Assembly: GCF_044360475.1 (NCBI RefSeq)
Contig: NZ_CP043494.1
Coordinates: 11,036,001 to 11,100,000, forward strand
Direction of reading: 5' to 3'
DNA from: Archangium minus
GTDB lineage: Bacteria > Myxococcota > Myxococcia > Myxococcales > Myxococcaceae
Length of the DNA stretch: 64,000 nucleotides
Position numbers and translations under genes: made by a program. Positions 1 through 8,565 of this stretch are shown piece after piece (within the stretch, counting starts at the first letter, position 1; every line of letters starts with the position of its first letter). The notes beneath the pieces are model-generated. The model had not been told where the DNA came from. It did not search any database and was given only the letters and a program-made list of their open reading frames with translations.

Positions 1-489
1 AATCATCCACCGGCGGTGCTCAACGTACTGGCGCTGCCGCCCCATGCGGTAACCGGTGACCGTGAAGAGCAGCCAGAGCGAAGCCATCAAGACGGAACTC
101 ACCCGGGCCAACGGGCCATAGGGGCTGACCGCGCCGATGATCAGGCCAGTGATTCCGGCGGGGAGCACCCCCCCCAGGACGTACACCCGACCAATGAGCC
201 GGTGGGCAACCGGGTAACGCTGACGGAACCAGGGCCACACCTGAGGACTGGTGGTCAGCAACGCCACCGAGCCGAAGACCACGTGCGCGACCAGGAGCGG
301 ATAATACGCCGCGAAGTTGTCTGGCGGCGGTACCCGAGACCGCTCTGGATTCAGTGACAGGTAGGGCGGCAGCGAGAACGCGATGAAAAGGATCGAGATG
401 CTCGCTAGCGGGGCGATCCAGGGTCGTTGCCACCACCTCAGTCGTCCAGGAGGCTGCCGTGCGTCCATCGTTTCTGTCTTCGTCGTCAT
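1..489 (-). CDS. DUF2306 family membrane protein (C-terminus cut by window edge)
   Basis: Translating the minus strand from the ATG at 489 gives 163 codons open to the window edge, so the gene continues beyond position 1. The protein has a hydrophobic helix near residues 28-44 and at least three more after residue 65. It carries the AHRLIGRVYVLGG-type stretch that I associate with DUF2306 predicted membrane proteins. AGGAG lies 6 nt upstream of the ATG, which fixes the start. It is divergent from the TetR gene at 663, with tandem palindromes between them, so it is probably that regulator's target. Function unknown; the family assignment is from recognition, not a search. Confidence 0.75.
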   Translation of the reverse strand, partial: MTTKTETMDARQPPGRLRWWQRPWIAPLASISILFIAFSLPPYLSLNPERSRVPPPDNFAAYYPLLVAHVVFGSVALLTTSPQVWPWFRQRYPVAHRLIGRVYVLGGVLPAGITGLIIGAVSPYGPLARVSSVLMASLWLLFTVTGYRMGRQRQYVEHRRWMI

Positions 490-568
490 GAGTGGCTCCT
501 GTCTGGCCCTGGCACCCCGGAAAAGCGCGTGGCCCTCGTTCGGCAGCAGAGCGAATCAACTCCTGTCT

Positions 569-619
569 GCGTATAGCATACGCATTGCGTATCCCATACG
601 CAACGTATAGAGTGTACGC
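569..619. promoter_or_regulatory. Tandem TetR-type operators between divergent genes
   Basis: Two perfect 15-bp palindromes of the form GCGTAT-N3-ATACGC lie at 569-583 and 587-601. A degenerate third copy sits at about 603-619 (ACGTAT, then GTACGC). Centres are about 18 bp apart, so bound dimers would lie on nearly the same DNA face. They sit between the DUF2306 gene (start 489, minus) and the TetR gene (start 663, plus). They are therefore likely binding sites for that TetR protein, controlling both genes. Confidence 0.7.
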
Positions 620-662
620 CGACGTGTGATGCTGCCGCCGCACGCAGGGAACAGGAGTGAGG

Positions 663-1418
663 ATGGGCAAAAAGACCGACGGCGAACTTCCGCGCAGTCT
701 GGAGATGCTCTGGGGGCGGACCGAGCGGCGCCCGCGCGGACCCGCCCAGGGGCTCAGCTTGGAGCGTATCGTCGCAGCGGCCATTGAGCTCGCCGACGCG
801 GAGGGCCTTCACACGCTGTCCATGGCCCGCCTCGCCGAGCGGCTGGGCTGCGGCACCATGTCCCTCTACCGGCACGTCGCGAGTAAGGACGATCTCCTGG
901 TCTTCATGATGGATGCCGCGCCAGGCAAGCCACCCGTCATCGATGTGGCAGTCGACGGCTGGCGCGGCGGGCTGGAGCGCTGGGCCCGGGAGCTGCGCTC
1001 CATCTACTTCCAACATCCCTGGGTTTTGCAGGTCAACACCGGCCTGCCCCCGTTGGAACCAGGCCAGCTTGCCTGGCTCGACAGTGGCCTCCGCACCCTG
1101 GCCGATACCGGCCTGAGCCCGGACAAGAAGCTGGCGGTGATACTTCTGGTCCTCCACTACGTTCGCGGTGAAGCGCAACTCCATGTGGGGCTGCTACGGA
1201 CGAACGAACATTCGTCCTGGAGCAGCCAGGAGACGCAGGCCTGGTATGGGCGGACGCTGGCCAGGCTGATCGACGCCGAGCGCTTTCCCGCGCTGGCCGA
1301 GCTTTCCGCCGCTGGCACCTTCGATCCAGGTGACAGCAGTGATGACGGAACCGCCGACTTCGACTTCGGGTTGGCGCGTATCCTCGACGGTGTCGGGCTG
1401 CTCGTTCGCGCCCGCTAG
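663..1418 (+). CDS. TetR/AcrR family transcriptional regulator
   Basis: Encodes 251 residues. The N-terminal helix-turn-helix is clear (LERIVAAAIELADAEG..LSMARLAERLGCGTMSLYRHVASKDDL), followed by an all-helical ligand-binding C-terminal domain like that of the TetR class. A GTG at 657 is in frame, but AGGAG at 652-656 would abut it with no spacing; the same AGGAG is 6 nt from the ATG at 663, so I chose 663. It is divergent from the DUF2306 membrane gene across a tandem operator array. Likely a ligand-responsive repressor of itself and of that membrane protein; the ligand is unknown. Confidence 0.88.
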   Translation: MGKKTDGELPRSLEMLWGRTERRPRGPAQGLSLERIVAAAIELADAEGLHTLSMARLAERLGCGTMSLYRHVASKDDLLVFMMDAAPGKPPVIDVAVDGWRGGLERWARELRSIYFQHPWVLQVNTGLPPLEPGQLAWLDSGLRTLADTGLSPDKKLAVILLVLHYVRGEAQLHVGLLRTNEHSSWSSQETQAWYGRTLARLIDAERFPALAELSAAGTFDPGDSSDDGTADFDFGLARILDGVGLLVRAR

Positions 1419-1442
1419 AGCGGAGCCCCTCCCTCCGGGCGC

Positions 1443-2108
1443 TCAGCCCCGCTTGCCACCACCCGGAGGGGCCTTGCCTTTCGGGACCCGTTCCTTCTTG
1501 CTGGTGCTCTTTGGGACCTTGTCCTTCACGTCGGCCGGTTCGACGCTCGCCACGATGGTGCGCAGTGCGTCGGCCAGGTCCTTGCTCGATGGAGCGTGCT
1601 CCGGGTCGATCAGCCACTGCACCAGCAGGCCGCTCATGAGCGCCTGGTAGAACGAGCCAACCGCCCACGCCGTCCTGTCGGTGGTGGCATCGAGGTTCTG
1701 GAACAACCGGGCCAGCCCGATGCGCCCCGCCTCCAGCCCGGAGGCGAGCTGCTGGCGGACCTCCGGCACGTGCTCGGCGGTCGCGTAGGCCTCGAAACTC
1801 GCGGACAACATCCTCCGGTATTTGGGGAACAACTCGAGCACCCGCTTCCAGTTGGCCTCGAACCGCTCCAGGGTCGTGGCCTCGGCAGGGACCTCGGCGG
1901 CCAGCGCACGATGCATCTCCTCCCCCAACTCCTCGATTGCCTGGAGGATGGCCGCATTCATCAGCGCCTCGGTGGATTTGAAGTGGTAGCCAATGGCCGC
2001 CAGGCTCGTCCCCGCCTCGGCGGCGATGTCGCGTGCCGTCGTCCGCGCGTACCCCTTCTCGTACAGGCAGCGCTTGGCTCCAGCGAGCAGGTCCTCACGA
2101 TTTCCCAT
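1443..2108 (-). CDS. TetR/AcrR family regulator with basic C-terminal tail
   Basis: Encodes 221 residues. The TetR HTH is at residues 3-45 (ARTTARDIAAEAGTSLAAIGYHFKSTEAL), followed by a helical effector domain and a Lys/Pro/Gly-rich tail of about 30 residues. The tail is unusual for the family and probably disordered. The start is the ATG at 2108; an in-frame TTG 30 nt upstream has no better ribosome site. It ends 24 nt from the convergent TetR gene's stop. It is divergent from the FAD monooxygenase at 2260 with a 22-bp palindrome between, so it is the likely repressor of that enzyme. Confidence 0.88.
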   Translation of the reverse strand: MGNREDLLAGAKRCLYEKGYARTTARDIAAEAGTSLAAIGYHFKSTEALMNAAILQAIEELGEEMHRALAAEVPAEATTLERFEANWKRVLELFPKYRRMLSASFEAYATAEHVPEVRQQLASGLEAGRIGLARLFQNLDATTDRTAWAVGSFYQALMSGLLVQWLIDPEHAPSSKDLADALRTIVASVEPADVKDKVPKSTSKKERVPKGKAPPGGGKRG

Positions 2109-2143
2109 GGTGGGGAGTCTATTCCGATGTCGAAACAAGCGTC

Positions 2144-2192
2144 TTGGACAAGTGTACTAGACATCTGTATGAGACGTTTGTACAAATGTCTC
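2144..2192 (+). promoter_or_regulatory. Promoter-like sequence overlapped by a TetR operator palindrome
   Basis: A near-perfect 22-bp palindrome at 2171-2192 has half-sites GAGAC(G/A)TTTGT with one mismatch between arms. Directly upstream, TTGGAC (2144-2149) and TATGAG (2168-2173) are spaced 18 bp and resemble a sigma-70 promoter reading toward the monooxygenase. Binding to the palindrome would cover the -10 region. The operator is visible; the promoter assignment is an inference. Confidence 0.5.
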
Positions 2193-2259
2193 ACGCGCCC
2201 TGGCCAGGAATCCGGCCCGCGCGGACCCGATGGAACCGACAGGTCCAGGAGAGTCCCCC

Positions 2260-3441
2260 ATGAAGAACAGGAACATCCTCATCTCCGGCGCGAGCATCGC
2301 CGGGCCCGCGCTGGCGTACTGGCTGAGCCGTCATGGCTTCAATCCCACGGTGGTGGAGCGAGCCCCGGCGCTGCGCGACGGAGGCTATGCGGTGGACTTC
2401 CGCGGCGCCTCGATGCAGGCGCTCGAGCGCATGGGCCTGCTGGGCGAGGTGCGGCGGGCGCAGACGCACATGGGCGCGGTGACGTTCGTCAACGGAGACA
2501 ACAAGCCCGTGGCGAGTCTGCCCTCCGAGTTCATGAGCGGAGAGGTGGAGATTCTTCGCGGTGACCTGGCCCGCATCCTCTACGAGGCAAGCCGACAGGG
2601 CACCGAGTACCTCTTCGGCGACTCCATCACCTCTCTGACGCAGGACGAGCAGGGCGTCCGGGTCACCTTCCAGCACGCTCCCCCGCGCACCTTCGCTCTC
2701 GTGGTGGGCGCTGACGGACTGCACTCCAACGTGCGAGCGCTGGCGTTCGGAGACGAGTCCCGGTTCGTCCACGACCTCGGCTACTACGTCTCCATCTTCA
2801 CCGCGCCCAACCTCCTGAACCTCGACTACGCGGGGCGCTTCTACACCGAGCCCGGAAGGACGGTGGGCGTGTACAGCGCCCGGCAGAACACCGAGTCGAA
2901 AGTCATGCTCGTCTTCGCCTCACCGCCGCTGAAGTACGATCGCCACGACAGCGCGAGGCAGAAACAGCTCCTGGCCAACGCGTTCGCCGGGACGGGATGG
3001 GAGACTTCTCGGATCCTCGAGGCCATGTGGGACACCCCCGACTTCTACTTCGATTCCATCAGCCAGGTTCGCATGGACTCCTGGTCAAACGGGCGAACGG
3101 TGCTGCTCGGGGACGCGGCCTATTGCGCCTCGCCACTGTCGGGCATGGGCACGGGGATGGCCGTGGTGGGCGCGTACGTGCTGGCCGGAGAGCTCGCGGC
3201 CGCCGCCGGCGACCACCGCACCGCGTTCGCCCGCTACGAGGAGCAGATGCGAAGTTACGTCCAGCAGTGCCAGAAGCAGGGGCAGGACGGCGGTGACTTC
3301 TTCGTGCCCCAGAGCCGCGCGATGATCTGGTTCCGCAATCAGCTCTACCGGAGCATGTCCTGGGTGCCCTGGAAGGGGCTCATCGCCCGGATGGCGATGC
3401 GAGCGGGCAACGCCATCTCGCTCAAGGAGTACCCGGCCTGA
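2260..3441 (+). CDS. FAD-dependent aromatic-ring/TetX-like monooxygenase
   Basis: Encodes 393 residues of the group A flavin monooxygenase fold. The N-terminal dinucleotide motif is near residue 7 (ISGASIAGPALAYWLSRHG, then an acidic end VVER). The mid-chain DG motif is VVGADGLHSNVR, and the C-terminal GD motif is VLLGDAAYCASPLSGMGTG. Such enzymes hydroxylate small aromatic or polycyclic compounds, including some antibiotics, using NAD(P)H and O2. AGGAGAG lies 7 nt before the ATG at 2260, which rules out the in-frame ATG at 2230. Control by the divergent TetR suggests a detoxification or tailoring role; the substrate is unknown. Confidence 0.88.
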   Translation: MKNRNILISGASIAGPALAYWLSRHGFNPTVVERAPALRDGGYAVDFRGASMQALERMGLLGEVRRAQTHMGAVTFVNGDNKPVASLPSEFMSGEVEILRGDLARILYEASRQGTEYLFGDSITSLTQDEQGVRVTFQHAPPRTFALVVGADGLHSNVRALAFGDESRFVHDLGYYVSIFTAPNLLNLDYAGRFYTEPGRTVGVYSARQNTESKVMLVFASPPLKYDRHDSARQKQLLANAFAGTGWETSRILEAMWDTPDFYFDSISQVRMDSWSNGRTVLLGDAAYCASPLSGMGTGMAVVGAYVLAGELAAAAGDHRTAFARYEEQMRSYVQQCQKQGQDGGDFFVPQSRAMIWFRNQLYRSMSWVPWKGLIARMAMRAGNAISLKEYPA

Positions 3442-3457
3442 ACGCGGGAAGACCGAG

Positions 3458-3485
3458 CGCCTCAGGATGGCCGCTCGCTGAGGCG
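3458..3485 (+). terminator. Hairpin downstream of the monooxygenase
   Basis: Arms CGCCTCAG (3458-3465) and CTGAGGCG (3478-3485) form an 8-bp stem with a 12-nt loop, 16 nt after the monooxygenase stop. No T-tract follows. A plausible terminator in a high-GC genome. Confidence 0.45.
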
Positions 3486-3625
3486 ACGTCCCCACGGAGA
3501 AGGGCCCACGGCGGCATCACGAGTCCCTCGCACCGCCTCTATCGGAACAGGAGCGAAACCATTCCCGGCCGCCGCATGCGGCGCGCGACCGGGTCTTCCC
3601 ATTGCTCGCTCCTGGAGCCTCCACC

Positions 3626-5233
3626 GTGTCTACCTACTCTGTTCGTCCTGGCGACACCCTGTCGAAGCTCGCAGCGAAGTTCCACACCACGGTCGACGCG
3701 CTCGTCAGGCTCAACCACATCAAGAACCCCAACCTCATCCGAGTCGGGCAGAAGCTGACGATTCCCGATGGCGTCACGCCTCCTGGCCCCCCACCCCCCA
3801 GCCGCCGTGCGCCCTCCTCCACCAGTGGCCGCAGCACCGGCCCCAGCCGTACCGTCTCCACCTCCTCTGGCGGGACTCCCCTGTTCCGGCAGGGCGATGC
3901 CCGGTGGGGTGGCCGCACCCTGGGCCGGCGCAGATCCATCTCCAGATCGGGCTGCGCCATGACCGCCACCGCCATGGCCATCAGCAAGATTGGCGGCAAG
4001 GTCATCGATCCCGGCAAGCTCGATGCGTATCTCGACGCGCACGGTGGCTACACCGGGGACACCCTCCTCTGGAGCAAGGCCGCCAGGATGGCTGGCCTCG
4101 GTGCCTCCAAGCCCGGCTGGAGCATCGCCACCGTCAACAAGCAGCTCGACAAGGGCCGCCCCGTCGTCATCGGCGTGGACTACAGGCCCGGCCAGGGTGG
4201 CGGCTCCAACGGCACCGACCACTGGGTGACCGTCACCCACCGTCAGGGCAATACCTACTTCGCCAACGACCCCGCCACCGGGAGGACAATCTCCCTCAAG
4301 CTCCAGAACAGCCGGCTCGTAGGTGGCCCGAGGAACTACAAGAGCACGGGCGAGCTCGTCGTCTTCTCCGGAGGCAGCCGCACCCGGATGTCCGGCAAGG
4401 AGTCCATCCAATCCGCTCCCGCGGCCCCCGTTTCGCTCGAAGGCCTGACGCTACCCGCGGTGGGCCTGAGGGAGGGCTCGCGAGGCGCCCAGGTGGAGCA
4501 GCTCCAACGGGCGCTGGTGAAGACGGGCAACCTCTCACAGGCCACCATGAACACCGGCCCGGGCATCTTCGGGCCCAAGACCCGAGCGGCACTCCAGGCG
4601 TTCCAGGCCGCGCACGGAGTGCCGAGCACCGGCAACTACGGTCCGCTGACCCGCGCCGCCTTCAAGAAGCTTGGAGCCAAGATAGGAGGCTCCGGCGGCG
4701 GCACCAAGGGTGGCGTGACGCTCGCGCAGCTGCGCGCCATCATGCCCCGCCTGCCGCAGGCGAAGGCCCAGCAGTACCAGCCCTACCTCAACGCGGCCAT
4801 GGTCGAGGCGGACATCAACACCCCTAAGCGCCAGGCCGCCTTCCTCGCGCAGCTCGCGCATGAGAGTGATCAGCTCCGCTCTATGGAGGAGCGCAACTCC
4901 GGCGCCGACTACGAGGGCCGCAAGGATCTGGGCAATACCCACCCGGGCGATGGCAAGCGCTACAAGGGCCGTGGTCCCATCCAACTCACCGGCCGCACCA
5001 ATTACCGCGCCGCGGGCAAAGCGCTGGGCATCGACCTGGAGAACAACCCCAAGCGCGCCGCGGACCCGGATGTGGGCTTCCGCACCGCCGCCTGGTTCTG
5101 GAAGAGCCGCAACCTGAACAGCTACGCGGACGCGGGCAACTTCCGCGAAGTCACCCGCCGCGTCAACGGTGGCTACAACGGGCTCGCCAGCCGCGAGGCG
5201 TACTACAAGCGCGCGCTCGGCGTGCTGGCCTGA
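3626..5233 (+). CDS. Four-domain peptidoglycan lysin (LysM, C39-like peptidase, PG-binding, GH19)
   Basis: Encodes 535 residues without a signal peptide. Domains in order: LysM (about 3-48, YSVRPGDTLSKLA); Pro/Ser linker; papain-like C39-type peptidase (about 85-225) with candidate Cys110 (SGCAM) and His199 (TDHWVTV); PG_binding_1 (about 270-345); and a GH19 chitinase/lysozyme-like domain (about 360-530) with Glu413 in an AHES motif. The start is the GTG at 3626 (GGAG 8 nt upstream). It matches the MSTYxxRxGDTL start of the second LysM gene ending at 16810; a TTG at 3602 lacks support. Probably cleaves both peptide and glycan parts of cell walls. With no export signal, it would need lysis, vesicles or a dedicated system to leave the cell. 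Confidence 0.82.
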   Translation: MSTYSVRPGDTLSKLAAKFHTTVDALVRLNHIKNPNLIRVGQKLTIPDGVTPPGPPPPSRRAPSSTSGRSTGPSRTVSTSSGGTPLFRQGDARWGGRTLGRRRSISRSGCAMTATAMAISKIGGKVIDPGKLDAYLDAHGGYTGDTLLWSKAARMAGLGASKPGWSIATVNKQLDKGRPVVIGVDYRPGQGGGSNGTDHWVTVTHRQGNTYFANDPATGRTISLKLQNSRLVGGPRNYKSTGELVVFSGGSRTRMSGKESIQSAPAAPVSLEGLTLPAVGLREGSRGAQVEQLQRALVKTGNLSQATMNTGPGIFGPKTRAALQAFQAAHGVPSTGNYGPLTRAAFKKLGAKIGGSGGGTKGGVTLAQLRAIMPRLPQAKAQQYQPYLNAAMVEADINTPKRQAAFLAQLAHESDQLRSMEERNSGADYEGRKDLGNTHPGDGKRYKGRGPIQLTGRTNYRAAGKALGIDLENNPKRAADPDVGFRTAAWFWKSRNLNSYADAGNFREVTRRVNGGYNGLASREAYYKRALGVLA

Positions 5234-5283
5234 GACGCAGGGGCTCTTGGGACAGGAGCGCGCTTGGTAAGGCCGGACTCGGG

Positions 5284-5720
5284 CTACTCGAGCTTGTAGC
5301 GCTTGAGCTTCTCGTAGAGGGTCCGCACTCCAATCCCCAGCCGCTCGGCGGCCTCCCGGCGGTTGCCGCCCACCTCCTAGCAGCGTGGGACCATCGGAAA
5401 TCTGTGCGCGCAGGTCCCGGTGGGTGGCGGCGATCCACCGCACGTCCACTTCGATGGTGCGGGTGCCGCCCACGCGCTCGAAGGCGCACTCCTGGATTAC
5501 TCGCAGCAGCCGGGCCTGGAGACCAGGCTTCAGCTCGCCCACCTCGTCGAGGAAGAACGTGCCGCCGTGGGCCAGCTCGATGCGCCCGTGCTTGCACTCG
5601 GTAGCACCGGTGAAGGCGCCCGTCTCGTGGCAGAGCGTCTCCCAGGGGCCGATGGCCGTGCGGAAGGTCTCCCAAGAGCCAATGGCCGTGACGGTGGCCT
5701 TCACGTAACTGCCGCCCCCG
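5284..5720 (-). pseudogene. Remnant of a sigma-54 (NtrC-type) activator
   Basis: Two parts of one AAA+ activator survive on the minus strand. About 5395-5650 encodes the GAFTGA loop, the Walker-B-like GGTFFLDEVGEL and the following VRWIAATHRDL region. 5284-5378 encodes a Fis-type C-terminal helix-turn-helix (NRREAAERLGIGVRTLYEKL) ending in a stop. The roughly 150-200 codons normally between them are missing, and the two parts are in different frames, with TAG at the junction of the HTH frame. Upstream of GAFTGA the sequence is scrambled by an imperfect direct repeat around 5636-5693. Not functional. Confidence 0.75.
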
Positions 5721-5769
5721 CCCTCGGCGGCGAAGTACTGGCCGTCGAGCACCTGGGGGTGGACGGTGT

Positions 5770-5909
5770 CACCGCTGCCCGCCATCCAGTTCCCTGCGGG
5801 AAGACGGACCCTCACCCTGAAGAACACGGACCTCGAGGTGTCACGCGACTACCGCGTCTCCGTCCCAGCCAACGATGAGGTCACGCTGAAGGCTGACCTC
5901 TTGGAGTAG
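5770..5909 (+). pseudogene. C-terminal remnant of a PEGA-type protein or kinase tail
   Basis: The plus-strand frame ending at the TAG at 5907-5909 encodes a short beta-rich tail (PAGRRTLTLKNTDLEVS, then RVSVPANDEVTLKADLLE). This resembles the PEGA repeat found at the periplasmic end of myxobacterial Ser/Thr kinases. No start or upstream domain remains. It abuts the sigma-54 activator remnant and looks like debris of the same rearrangement. Confidence 0.45.
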
Positions 5910-5925
5910 AGACGGAGACCTCCCC

Positions 5926-8565
5926 TTACCTGACGAGGCAGGCAGCGCCATTCAGGGTGAACAGCGCTGGAGTGGGATTCGGCCCCGTCGCCGGAGTTCC
6001 GATGAAGCCGAAGGAAACCGCTCCACCAGGTGGGATGAGGGCATTCCAGGGCAGGTGGGTCGCGCTGACCGTGGCGCCGGACTGACTGGCGTTCACGCTC
6101 CACGCACGGGTGACAGTCTGCCCACCCAGGAACGACCAGCGCAGGGTCCAGCCGTTGATCGCGCTGGCGCCGGTGTTGCGGAGGGTCACCTGGACGTTGA
6201 AGCCATCACTCCACTCGTCCTGCTTGACATAACTGACCTGACACGAGGCCGCGGGCTCGGCCGCCCCATCACCCTGACCGGCGAGGAACGCGGCGATCCA
6301 AGCCAGTGGGGCATTCCAGTTGATGGTCAGCTCGTTCGTGGCATAGGACTCGATGTCGTCGATGTAGCAGAACTGGGCCACACAGCCCGTCAGCTTCTGC
6401 TGGGCGATCGGATCCTGGATGTACGAGTTCGGACCGCCCGACAAGGTGCCTCGTGGCGGACGGGGCAGCGCCGGGTTGAGCTGGTGCGCATACCACCGGC
6501 TGTGCTGGTTCTGCGAGCTCACCTCACCGTAGCCAGTGACGTAGGAGATGTTCAGGGCGTTGCGACCCAGGATGTAGTCCATGCCCTGCGCAACGCCCTC
6601 CACGAAGCGCCTCTCGCCGGTGATGTCGTACGCGGTCGCCATGACAACCATGTTGTTGAGGACCTGGCTGGAGGAGCCCCAGACGAACATGTTGTCGGCG
6701 GGCGCATAGGGCAGCCCGTACGGATGAGCGTTGAGTGTGTTCAGGTATTTCGTGGCGCCCGCCACGACCGACTGCCGCACCGCGGCACGGTCCGGTAGGT
6801 TGCTCGGCACCATCGCCAGGTCCATGCGAGCCAGCGCGGCGACCGCCCCCCAGGAGATGCCCTGCTCGGTCCAGATGTCAGCGGTGTGCAGCGGCGACCC
6901 GAGCACGAAGTCACGGAACGGCGCCTCACCGGTGGTCAGGAAGAGCTCCGTGGCGGCCCAGTAGAACTCGTCCCGGAGATCGAAGTCCTCGTACGCGCCT
7001 CCGCCGATGTTATCGGACGCGCTGGCGTAGATCGCCGGGTGAGCAACCGCCGCGGCCCACGCCGTCCGTGCAGCCGTCAGACTCCGCTGCGCGAAGGCCG
7101 GGTCATACGGGGCGAACAGGCGCGCCGCTTGCGCGGCAGTCGCGGCAAGGTTGAGCGTCGCCGCCGTGGACGGCGGGTGCAGCTCGCGCCGCTTGGGGTC
7201 CAGGTGGGGCAGCAGCGGCAGGCCGGTCCATTCGGCATCGTGCACCTTGTGGTGGACCATGCCGGCCAGCGGCTTACCCGCGGGCACCTGCATGCGGAGC
7301 AGGAACTCCATCTCCCAGCGCGCCTCATCGAGGATGTCTGGCACACCATTCCCGCTCTCCGGGATGGCCAGCTGACCGTCCGTGAACGGCTGCGCGGCCC
7401 GGACGTATTTGGTCCGCTCGAACGCATTCATGAGCTGGAAGACCGAGATTCCGCCGTTGACCACGTACTTTCCATGGTCGCCCGCGTCGTACCAGCCACT
7501 GGCCACGTTGAGCGTGTAATCACAGACTCCGGGCTGACACGGCACGACCGTGTCACCGGTGTTCGGCGAGACCCCGACGTGACCGGCGGGACGGGCGTAG
7601 CCCGGTCTCAAGCTCTCGAGGATTTCAATGCCGCTGCGCTGCGGGTAGTAGAACTTCAAGGCGTCGTCGCGCAGCGAACCGTAGAGATTGCCGCCGAGGT
7701 CGAACGGGCGGCTGGTCTCGCCGTCGGCAACCAGGGTGTAGCCGGCTCCAGCCACAACGTATCCGCTGAAGTCGATGGAGTGGACGTTCTGGCCAGAGCT
7801 GACGTCCACGCCGCGAGGCGTGCTCAGACCGCTCGCCACCACCGTGCCGGAGCCGTTGACGAGCTGCCACGGCAGTGCGGTCTTGGCCTCGGTGACAACG
7901 GTCGCGTTCTTCGGGCCGTGGGTGAGGTAGCCCACCTGGTTGACCCGTACCCGGGGACCCGTGTCCGGCTTGTAGACGTCAGGCGGGGCGCCCCCGGTCA
8001 GGGACACGTTGTCGACACAGAAGCGCCACGGCGTGGCACTGCCGCCCATCTGAAAGGCAACCTGCGCATTGGGCAGGCTCACCGGAGAGGTGAAGGTGTA
8101 CGTGTACGTGTTGGCCTCCGCGGTCAGCTGCGGATAGACGGCCAGGTACTGCGTCCACGGGTCGGCGGGGAGTTGGATGAGCGCCCTGCCAGTGAAGTCA
8201 GGCGTCGCGGTGGCCACGAAGCTGTACCGGTACGTCTCGCCCGCGACGAGCGAAACGTTGTCCTGGCCGATGATCACGTCCCAGGGGTTCAAGGTCCCGC
8301 CGGGGATGTCGGCGCAGAGTTCGCCGCTGCTGGAGTCGAGCTGGATGTTGCTGGTGCCCCACCAGGGAGCATGGCCGGAGTCGAAGGTGCCGTTGACGAT
8401 CTGCTCAGGCGACTGGGCCTGGGCTGGGGCCGAGACCAACGTCAGCGTGGTGGCGGCAAGTGCCAGCACTCCGGCTCGCCTCAGTCGCCTGGCCAGACGT
8501 GGGCGGAACAGCTCGAGGGAGTGTTCAGGCAGTACATCCCAATTAAAATTTTCTCTATATTTCAT
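5926..8565 (-). CDS. Secreted GH9 endoglucanase with N-terminal CBM and C-terminal CBM2
   Basis: Encodes 879 residues. After a signal region (about 28-50, ending APAQA) come a CBM4/9-like jelly roll (about 55-190), the N-terminal Ig-like domain of GH9 enzymes (about 204-290), and the GH9 (alpha/alpha)6 catalytic domain (about 295-760). The catalytic aspartates are in GWYDAGDHGKYV (Asp360, Asp363), and the proton-donor Glu is near DIESYATNELTINWN. A family 2 cellulose-binding module occupies about 773-879. This architecture is common in cellulolytic actinobacteria. It would cut internal beta-1,4-glucan bonds outside the cell. The gene is divergent from an AA10 LPMO. The start ATG at 8565 has no strong ribosome site. 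Confidence 0.93.
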   Translation of the reverse strand: MKYRENFNWDVLPEHSLELFRPRLARRLRRAGVLALAATTLTLVSAPAQAQSPEQIVNGTFDSGHAPWWGTSNIQLDSSSGELCADIPGGTLNPWDVIIGQDNVSLVAGETYRYSFVATATPDFTGRALIQLPADPWTQYLAVYPQLTAEANTYTYTFTSPVSLPNAQVAFQMGGSATPWRFCVDNVSLTGGAPPDVYKPDTGPRVRVNQVGYLTHGPKNATVVTEAKTALPWQLVNGSGTVVASGLSTPRGVDVSSGQNVHSIDFSGYVVAGAGYTLVADGETSRPFDLGGNLYGSLRDDALKFYYPQRSGIEILESLRPGYARPAGHVGVSPNTGDTVVPCQPGVCDYTLNVASGWYDAGDHGKYVVNGGISVFQLMNAFERTKYVRAAQPFTDGQLAIPESGNGVPDILDEARWEMEFLLRMQVPAGKPLAGMVHHKVHDAEWTGLPLLPHLDPKRRELHPPSTAATLNLAATAAQAARLFAPYDPAFAQRSLTAARTAWAAAVAHPAIYASASDNIGGGAYEDFDLRDEFYWAATELFLTTGEAPFRDFVLGSPLHTADIWTEQGISWGAVAALARMDLAMVPSNLPDRAAVRQSVVAGATKYLNTLNAHPYGLPYAPADNMFVWGSSSQVLNNMVVMATAYDITGERRFVEGVAQGMDYILGRNALNISYVTGYGEVSSQNQHSRWYAHQLNPALPRPPRGTLSGGPNSYIQDPIAQQKLTGCVAQFCYIDDIESYATNELTINWNAPLAWIAAFLAGQGDGAAEPAASCQVSYVKQDEWSDGFNVQVTLRNTGASAINGWTLRWSFLGGQTVTRAWSVNASQSGATVSATHLPWNALIPPGGAVSFGFIGTPATGPNPTPALFTLNGAACLVR

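Noticed and set aside
1420..1475. CCCCTCC / GGAGGGG inverted pair as terminator between the convergent TetR genes
   Set aside because: The arms are interrupted by extra bases, the loop is over 25 nt and the right arm lies inside a coding region; too weak to list.
4535..5827. 430-codon minus-strand frame
   Set aside because: It mixes the real sigma-54 activator fragment (5395-5650) with antisense of the lysin gene; only the fragment is retained, as a pseudogene.
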